Source: Ligula intestinalis
Lineage: Eukaryota > Platyhelminthes > Cestoda > Diphyllobothriidea > Diphyllobothriidae
Reading direction: 5' to 3'
Length of the DNA stretch: 64,000 bases
Assembly: GCA_036362985.1 (NCBI GenBank)
Contig: JAYGXS010000008.1
Location: forward strand, 8,381,444 to 8,445,443
This document shows, piece by piece, positions 58,360 to 64,000 of this stretch. Position 1 is the first letter of the stretch; the number at the start of each line of letters is the position of its first letter. Below the pieces are notes generated by a model. The model was not told the DNA's origin. It worked only from the letters and a program-made list of their open reading frames with translations, and made no database searches. The position numbers and the translations under genes are program-made.

Positions 58360-58610
58360 ACGTGCGTTTACTCGGAATAGCATAAACCAAGATTCACCCT
58401 CGATGTTGAGATCGAGGAGAGATGAGCCCCCAGCTTTGACTTTAATCAGCATCATCTCTGACTACTATTAGCTTTAATAACAGTAAAAGTACTACTAACA
58501 CACAATTGCATTGCTAGTTAATCGTAGTCGAAATATTAATAGCAGTATCAGTCTCGGTCTCCTTGAGGCTGTCTTCACATCTATTGGAGATGAGAGAGGG
58601 TAGGTAAGTT
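58360..58610 (+). repeat. repeat H, copy 2
   Basis: Matches 8460-8700 in the same orientation. Confidence 0.65.
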
Positions 58611-58989
58611 TGTGTGGTTGTACCAGCGCAAAAGCCTACCGTCACTTTAAAACGCGGTGTTCTGGCCTGCATTGGTGAAAGCGGCCTACGCTGGACCCCG
58701 TTTGGTCATCTCGACTCTGCCTTGTCACCGGTTCAAGCGGGTCGAAGGTGAAAAGTGCGGTAGATTGATGCGACGTCTACATCTACTTAAATCCAATCTC
58801 TGACTACAGTCACCCACCACCCCCCTGAACCAACCTGTTTGGAGCACATGGTGAACTTCATAGAAAATTCGCCTTTAGTCAAAGACTTTCTGAATTTCAG
58901 AGCAACTCAGAGAAAAAACGACAACATTGGCTGTATGCCTAACCCCCTGCTCAAAGTTCGCTCACAGTTCATGATTGTGGTCCTGTACT
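58611..58989. other. no gene recognised
   Basis: Nothing supportable. Confidence 0.25.
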
Positions 58990-59115
58990 GTACAGGTAGA
59001 TGATATTGCCGGTAAAGACAAAGGAGACTGCAATGGCCATTTCTGGCCTATTAGCCATCATCAGCCAGTCATACCCAGACCCAAGTGGTGCACAACCCCA
59101 ACCCTCGAACTCGCG
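58990..59115 (-). repeat. SINE S4, tail and B box half
   Basis: The - strand has the B box (GAGTTCGAGGGT) and a hammerhead fold: stem I GACTG/CAGTC, CTGATGA, stem II TGGC-TAATAG-GCCA (here the pair next to the core is a true T-A), GAAA, stem III ATG-GC-CAT. Cut by the R16 insertion; the other part of the head is at 59618-59655. Confidence 0.75.
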
Positions 59116-59120
59116 ACCTT

Positions 59121-59612
59121 ATCGAGGAGGGTTAAGGCTAATAAGTTTAACCCTTACGGCTGCGATCTTCCAGGCCCGGTTCCTTAGGAGGAGAGAAAAA
59201 GCTTGAGAGGGCCAGAGTGGTAGTAAAAGTGTATTCCGTACAGAGGGGTTGAAGAAAAGGTAGAAGGAGGTTAGACTCGGACTGACAGGCATCCGACTGT
59301 GAGAGCGCGGGATTTTCAAGGACGCCGACAACGCTGCTTGCGGCCGCTCCCTGGTGGGGCGGACTCCTGAGTGTTCGTCAGCGCGGCAATTGTCACAAGG
59401 ACCCAGAGTGGGCTTTGTGTGCATCAGCCTAAGGGCCGACCAGTCTGGAGTGCGTGTGTACGCCCCAGTCGCGCGAGGGCGAAGGTTGCACGTCGCACGC
59501 GGACATGGGTCATTGCGCTGGATCGAGCGCGACTGGGCGACCAAGATTGAAATTACTTGGCCACGTCTGCCGCGTCTCGCGTTAGGAGACGGTGGGCTGT
59601 AGAACCACTACA
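59121..59612 (-). repeat. LTR-like repeat family R, copy R16, with target duplication
   Basis: A complete 492 bp copy inserted into SINE S4 and flanked by ACCTT on both sides (59116-59120 and 59613-59617). On the - strand it starts TGTAGTGGTTCTACAGCCC and ends CCTCGAT. A four-to-five base target duplication, a TG start and a conserved AATAAA region in the family fit a solo LTR. Confidence 0.75.
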
Positions 59613-59617
59613 ACCTT

Positions 59618-59655
59618 TTCGATCAGAATCTAACACTCTAACCATTCAGGGCGTT
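59618..59655 (-). repeat. SINE S4, remaining head part
   Basis: TTCGATCAGAATCTAACA continues S4 directly after the target duplication, up to the fusion with S5. Confidence 0.65.
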
Positions 59656-59827
59656 AGACTCTGATCAAAAGGTCGTGAACTCGAGACTCGAGTGATGCAC
59701 TACTTGGGTCTGGATATGTCTGGCTGATGACGGTTAATAAGCCAGAAATGGCCGGCATTCCAGTCTCCCTTGTATTTGCTGGCAATACTATCTGCTTATA
59801 CTACTAGTTGCTATAGCTGCTGTCAGG
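59656..59827 (+). repeat. tRNA-headed SINE with hammerhead tail (S5)
   Basis: Head GGCGTTAGACTCTGATC with B box GAACTCGAGACTC, hammerhead at 59705-59769 (CTGATGA, GAAA, stem III ATG/CAT, stem I CTGG/CCAG), then the tail TGCTGGCAATACTATCTGC. It lacks the first part of its A box because it is fused head to head with S4. Confidence 0.75.
59705..59769 (+). ncRNA. type I hammerhead ribozyme-like fold in SINE S5
   Basis: Core CTGATGA at 59724-59730, stem II GGTTAATAAGCC, GAAA at 59745-59748, stem III ATG-GCCGG-CAT, predicted cleavage after T59759, stem I strands GTCTGG and CCAGTC. The stem II closing pair is C.A, as in S1. Confidence 0.55.
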
Positions 59828-60310
59828 ACCAGAGAAACGAGACTCGAGGCAGAGCGGGACAAGTGAGTTCCGCTACAGATCGGTGAACGTTCATCAACTA
59901 GTGCCATTTACTGTACCTTTGCTCGTAAGAAGCTGTTTGAATTTCTCTGTGTGTGCTTTAGTGAGCGATCTTCAACTTTTTGACCGATACCGATTAATAA
60001 AATGCAATGGTCTTGAATTAAAGTCTTCGGTGCTATCTGTATAAGTAGGTTTTAGACAGTAGGTATGTTTACAGATAGTTTCGGACTGTGTTCCTAATTC
60101 TATTTGATTAAACTTTTGACGAGGAATGCAGAAAGTAGAACTGAGGGATTATGCTTTGAGCGATGTTTTATCGATTGTTGTAGAGAAATGGTTATGTAGG
60201 CACTGACAAGAATCTTTTTGGAGTCTTTATTGGACTCATAGTTGACATAGCCTCTGAACAAAATTCGAAACTGTATTTGCTCCTTCAAATTTTACCACCG
60301 CCAAATACTT
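59828..60310. other. no gene recognised
   Basis: Nothing supportable on either strand. Confidence 0.25.
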
Positions 60311-60760
60311 ATCGGGGAGTTCTAAAGCTAATTAAGTTTAACTTTAACGGTTGCGATCTTCCAGGCCTGGTTCCTTAGGAGAAGAAAGAAGTTTTGGGAA
60401 GGCCAGATTGGTAGAAACTGTATATTCTGAACAGAAGGGTTGAATAATAGGTTGTACGAGAATTGACTGTCGGAGCACACTTCTCTCCGCTAGAACGGCG
60501 TGGCCCGAAGTGATGTCCGGGCCACAGTCACCACATTGAGACCTGTGTTCAGACGGATTGAGACCAACCTACTAAGGAGGCTAGTCTACTAAAGCGGGCA
60601 TCTCATTGGACGGATTGAGGTCATGCCACTGAGGTTTGGGGCTAGAACGGGAAACAAGGCGCGCACGTTTGCACCTGGTCCGAGACACGCCGAAAACTAC
60701 CTTCGCACGAGGTCCTATGCACTTTTGGACGATGCTGTGAGCGTGTAGGAGTCCAAGCCG
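60311..60760 (-). repeat. LTR-like repeat family R, copy R17
   Basis: Starts (on +) TATCGGGGAGTTCTAAAGC, with GGTTGCGATCTTCCAGG. Matches R10 through AGGTCCTATGCACTT. Confidence 0.7.
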
Positions 60761-61044
60761 TGGGTGTACTCAGAACACTTTAATTATCGCACCCAGTTCC
60801 GTACAGGAAAAAGAGGGGTTAGGCCAGTAGGAGTTGTTTATTGTGTACAGGAACTCAATGGTGGTCTGAATCCCAGACACGCGGCAGGCCCAGAGCCCTG
60901 CACGCGCGCCTGTCTGTTCGTGTGCTGTGGGCGTAAGTGAATAAACGTCATGCGAGAATGAGTAACTGGATGCTTGATCAACTACTTGGCCAATAGAAGT
61001 TTGCGACATATGTGATTGGCTGGTCCAGAAGGAGGTAGAGTAGC

Positions 61045-61815
61045 AAAGTCACGTGCGCTTTGCGGGCTTGGCGCCAGCGCTGTAAGCGAGCTGACAAGGC
61101 GACGTCTAAGGATTGCGATCACAAGCGCTTTCCCCGCGGCGAACTTACGCGTGTTCTTCACAAATTCTCCCCTCCTAAGATTGGGATGTAAAGACAGACT
61201 CCTGTTGAAGGCTACATTCATATGCATTTACTCTTTCATTTGCTCCTGTGCAGCAGGATATATTGGCCGAACAACGAGTTGTCTGGAAAAGAGGGTACGT
61301 AGACGCATACCAGTCGGGCTAAGTTAAAGTGAAACTCGATCGATCTCGAGTTCTGTGCTAGCACACCTTGTCGATGCTAATGAAGTTTTTCAGGCTGTCT
61401 ATCGGACACCAACCAACTTGTCCAAGGACGTAGGCCAACGGATGCTAGCAACGACCGAGGCACTGGCTATACGGCTAACGAATCCAGTACTGTGTTATAA
61501 TACGCTAACACAAGCACTTTCACTTCCGTGGCTGACGCTAGGTGACGATCGCCTGTCTTTCCCACCCCCTAGTGACAGTCGGTCGCTCCGTGTAATTGCC
61601 AGTAATTATCACTCCACGTGCCTGATCTATGACTAATGTTCACACCCTATCCTAATTTCCTCCCCAGCCCTAACTCCCCCCCCCCCCCCCCCCAACTTCT
61701 ACACGCCGATCTAGCCATGCAGACGGCGTGAAAACGATGAGTTGTGATCAAAGGACACTTTTAACCCTGTCCATGCGTACGATTTTAATTATCCCTGCAG
61801 TTATACTGACCTGGT
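61045..61815 (+). pseudogene. Penelope-like element GIY-YIG and 3' end (P11)
   Basis: Reads LRIAITSAFPAANLRVFF, then the GIY-YIG core ICIYSFICSCAAGYIGRTTS, LEKRVRRRIP and a stop. After a gap AHLVDANEVFQAVYRTPTNL then MLATTEALAIRLTNPVLC and LSLPW. The 3' UTR has a long C-run (61675-61694) and matches the tail of P8. Confidence 0.8.
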
Positions 61816-62049
61816 GAGGAACTGCCTAAAACGCATGCTCGTCGTATAAACGTTTAAAGCTAAACATGAGAATATTTGCAGAATTAGGGTAACATTGGTT
61901 AGGATGTCTTCCGTATATAGATGACGCTTCCAACCCCCGGGGAAGTTTAGGCAGGATAGAAGTCCGGCAATTCTGGACCTGTTGAGAAGGAGGTTTCACG
62001 TTGTGTTTCAGCCGAAAGAAGACCTAACTGCCTCTTGAGACTCAAAGTA

Positions 62050-62235
62050 TACCCTTTGTCCCCGCTGCGTAATGACTTCTACATGTTGATCTCGCCATCC
62101 TCTACACGCCGATCTCGCCATGTTGACGGTGCGAAAACGATGAAATGTAATCAAGGGACATTTATTAAGCCTGTCCAACTGTGGAATTATCATTATCCCT
62201 GTAGTTGTACTGGCCTGATCATGAACTGGTGGAAA
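62050..62235 (+). repeat. second copy of the PLE 3' tail
   Basis: TCTACACGCCGATCTCGCCATG and the segment to TTATCATTATCCCTG repeat 61700-61815 in tandem. Confidence 0.65.
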
Positions 62236-62634
62236 CAGGAGTTTGTCTAAGAAGCTTTCCATCATGAGCACTAGTTCATTCTCCTAATTACTTGCATGTT
62301 TGAATGATTTAATTTCGCCATACGAGTTTCTTATTTTCATAGATTGCATGAAAAACAATTTTTATTTGGTACAGGTGCGAAATCCATTAAATGTTCACCA
62401 GCACATATGGGCTGCCTGTCCTGCTATAGTCCTTAACTATAATAAATCAAAATTACTTTATCAGTTCAAATCACAAGAAATAGGGCAAGTCAGACGACCC
62501 TAAAACTTGCAGTACCATGCAGATACGGATCGCTGACCTCCCGTGTTTGCGGAAATACTTATGGCCTGTTCTTTCTGAACACGTAGCGAAATAGATGGGC
62601 ATATTTATGCTGATATTAACTGTACTGCTGTATT
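62236..62634. other. no gene recognised
   Basis: Nothing supportable. Confidence 0.25.
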
Positions 62635-62990
62635 GGCGTTGCAGCCCTACTTGCCCCGCGTCACGTCAGACATGACGTCTCGTGATTTCAAGCCTCGACC
62701 TACCTTTCGGACAGCTGCAGACTCCGATAAAACCCGCATTAGTAGCCTGACCCTACTTCGTCTGGTCACTGGCTCTCAAGGTCGACTCAGACAGGGCCTA
62801 ACTGCAACGACTGTCTTCGCTCTGACACCTCGGATGCCGGCACCCTAGAAGCCGGACTGCATTCTTCCGACAGTCGAATTCCTTCTAACTATCCTCCATT
62901 CCTTCTGTACAGAATAATCTGTGCCTAGCACTCTGGCCTTGCATGACTTCTCTTTTCCTAAGGAACCGGGAGATCGTAGCGACAAGCGCA
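62635..62990 (+). repeat. LTR-like repeat family R, copy R18
   Basis: CCTTCTGTACAGAATAATC, CACTCTGGCCTTGCATGAC and CCTAAGGAACCGGGA. The far end after GATCG is lost. Confidence 0.65.
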
Positions 62991-63559
62991 CTTGTACGAT
63001 TTTTTTCGTCAATCATGTTTAGCAGAATATGATAAAACATAAAGTCATCGCTAGTCTCGTAAGCCAGACTGGCTGACCATAGACAGTCCCGAGCCGATTA
63101 GTCGCATCCTTTAATTCAAGCGCTCAAAATAATTTTCACAGTTGGAGCCTGCTCGCCGAGCCATTTATTCCAAGCAAATTGCGTTTCTTGAAATTGCTTT
63201 AGACTTTAAATATTCGGTCCTCATCCCATCAGGTCTTGTCCTATTTTAATGTACATTTCCTGTCTTTAGAGTCATCGTTTCGGTTCCAAACCGGAACTCA
63301 TTACATTCTCACTAGATATGTTTGCTACTAACTAAGAATAAGTAGATCCGTTAGGAAAGTTAAAGTAATTATACATACAAAAATCAGTGCACGCCAATGA
63401 CGTCAATGCGCCAGCATATTTTGTCCGTTTTGCTTGAACACATTAGCAAGGTTTGCAGGTTCGATGCAGCAGATTTCCAGGCGTAAGAACATCAGGAAAT
63501 TGAAGCCACGCCTTTAATTTGGCGTAATAACAGTGTCCACGCTTCTGGAACAGTTATCA
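62991..63559. other. no gene recognised
   Basis: Nothing supportable. Confidence 0.25.
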
Positions 63560-63665
63560 AGCCAGTGGATACTTGCGATGGTGGATGCACTGGCCAAACG
63601 ATTAGCTAATCCCATTCTATACTCGCAAAAAATGGGCTTTCTGTAAGCCCTCCTGGCCCAAGCTC
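63560..63665 (+). pseudogene. PLE C-terminal scrap (P12)
   Basis: Reads MVDALAKRLANPILYSQKMGF, a stop, ALLAQ, matching the ATAEALAIRLxNPVLCxQK block of other PLEs here. Confidence 0.55.
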
Positions 63666-64000
63666 AGTCCTAAAAGTCCGTTCCCGCCACATCCAGCTCC
63701 AGCGACGAGATATAAACATAATCCAACCATGTCTGGACGCACTGTAATAACCACAGAGAGAATCAAACGACTTTTGGCCTTGTCTTTATTGACGACCCAC
63801 GGCTTTTGCAGGAAACTTGGGGGACCGGGTGAGTCGTATGGATCTGGTCAACTCCGGGGACCTAACTGACGCACAGCCAGCCCCTGTTTGTGTTTTTTTC
63901 TCCTCTTTTTGTGTGACGCAATTTCGTAAATTTATCTCCAAATGTGTTTTTTTTATTTCTGCCACTAATATGCACTTGTATGTCTAATCCTGCAATCGAC
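63666..64000. other. no gene recognised
   Basis: T-rich run near 63894-63960; nothing else. Confidence 0.25.

Overview
The window is eukaryotic, repeat-dense nuclear DNA, most likely from a flatworm (Platyhelminthes; a cestode or trematode). The reasons are the co-occurrence of many Penelope-like retroelement (PLE) fragments with GIY-YIG endonuclease domains, a CR1/Jockey-type LINE, and tRNA-headed short retroposons that carry hammerhead-ribozyme folds, which is the architecture of the schistosome Sm-alpha family. There are no operons, rRNA genes or CRISPR arrays. Genus cannot be settled from the sequence alone.

Host genes are scarce. Two short multi-exon genes can be supported from splice signals plus a reading frame that stays open across the junction. 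On the + strand, exons 6826-6986 and 9728-9872 encode a two-pass membrane protein, with a poly(A) signal at 9942. On the - strand, exons 36392-36228 and 34239-34020 encode another protein with two membrane segments. Both junctions are phase 2 and the layouts match, so the genes may be distant paralogues. Their introns are loaded with repeats.

Layout: 1-2770 is a CR1/Jockey LINE on the - strand, cut by the window edge, with an intact partial ORF2. 3685-4092 is a copy of an abundant ~0.45-0.5 kb LTR-like repeat (family R, at least 18 copies or fragments). 5255-6178 is a foldback of hammerhead-containing modules. 6826-9947 is the + strand gene, with two ribozyme-SINEs in its intron. 10835-14480 is an AT-rich family F repeat interrupted by a pogo-like MITE. 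14540-21652 holds a run of decayed PLE pieces, including two inverted pairs. 21800-27230 is duplicated AT-rich repeats (families F and K). 27242-28713 is the best preserved PLE (RT plus GIY-YIG). 29225-33450 has R repeats and PLE tails. 34020-36392 is the - strand gene. 37345-42525 holds pogo-like MITEs and a repeated ~0.4 kb family G. 43560-47790 has a PLE GIY-YIG fragment and reversed F copies. 49270-53645 is a second, mutated CR1/Jockey LINE on the + strand. 53650-64000 holds R repeats, MITEs, ribozyme-SINEs and PLE tails.

The most interesting signals are full type I hammerhead folds in two otherwise unrelated repeat families (a PLE-like foldback and tRNA-derived SINEs), tRNA-like modules lying antisense at the start of ORF1 in both LINE copies, and a ~250 bp-arm palindrome made from two head-to-head PLE tails. 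All translations, alignments and folds were done by eye; boundaries of repeats are approximate.
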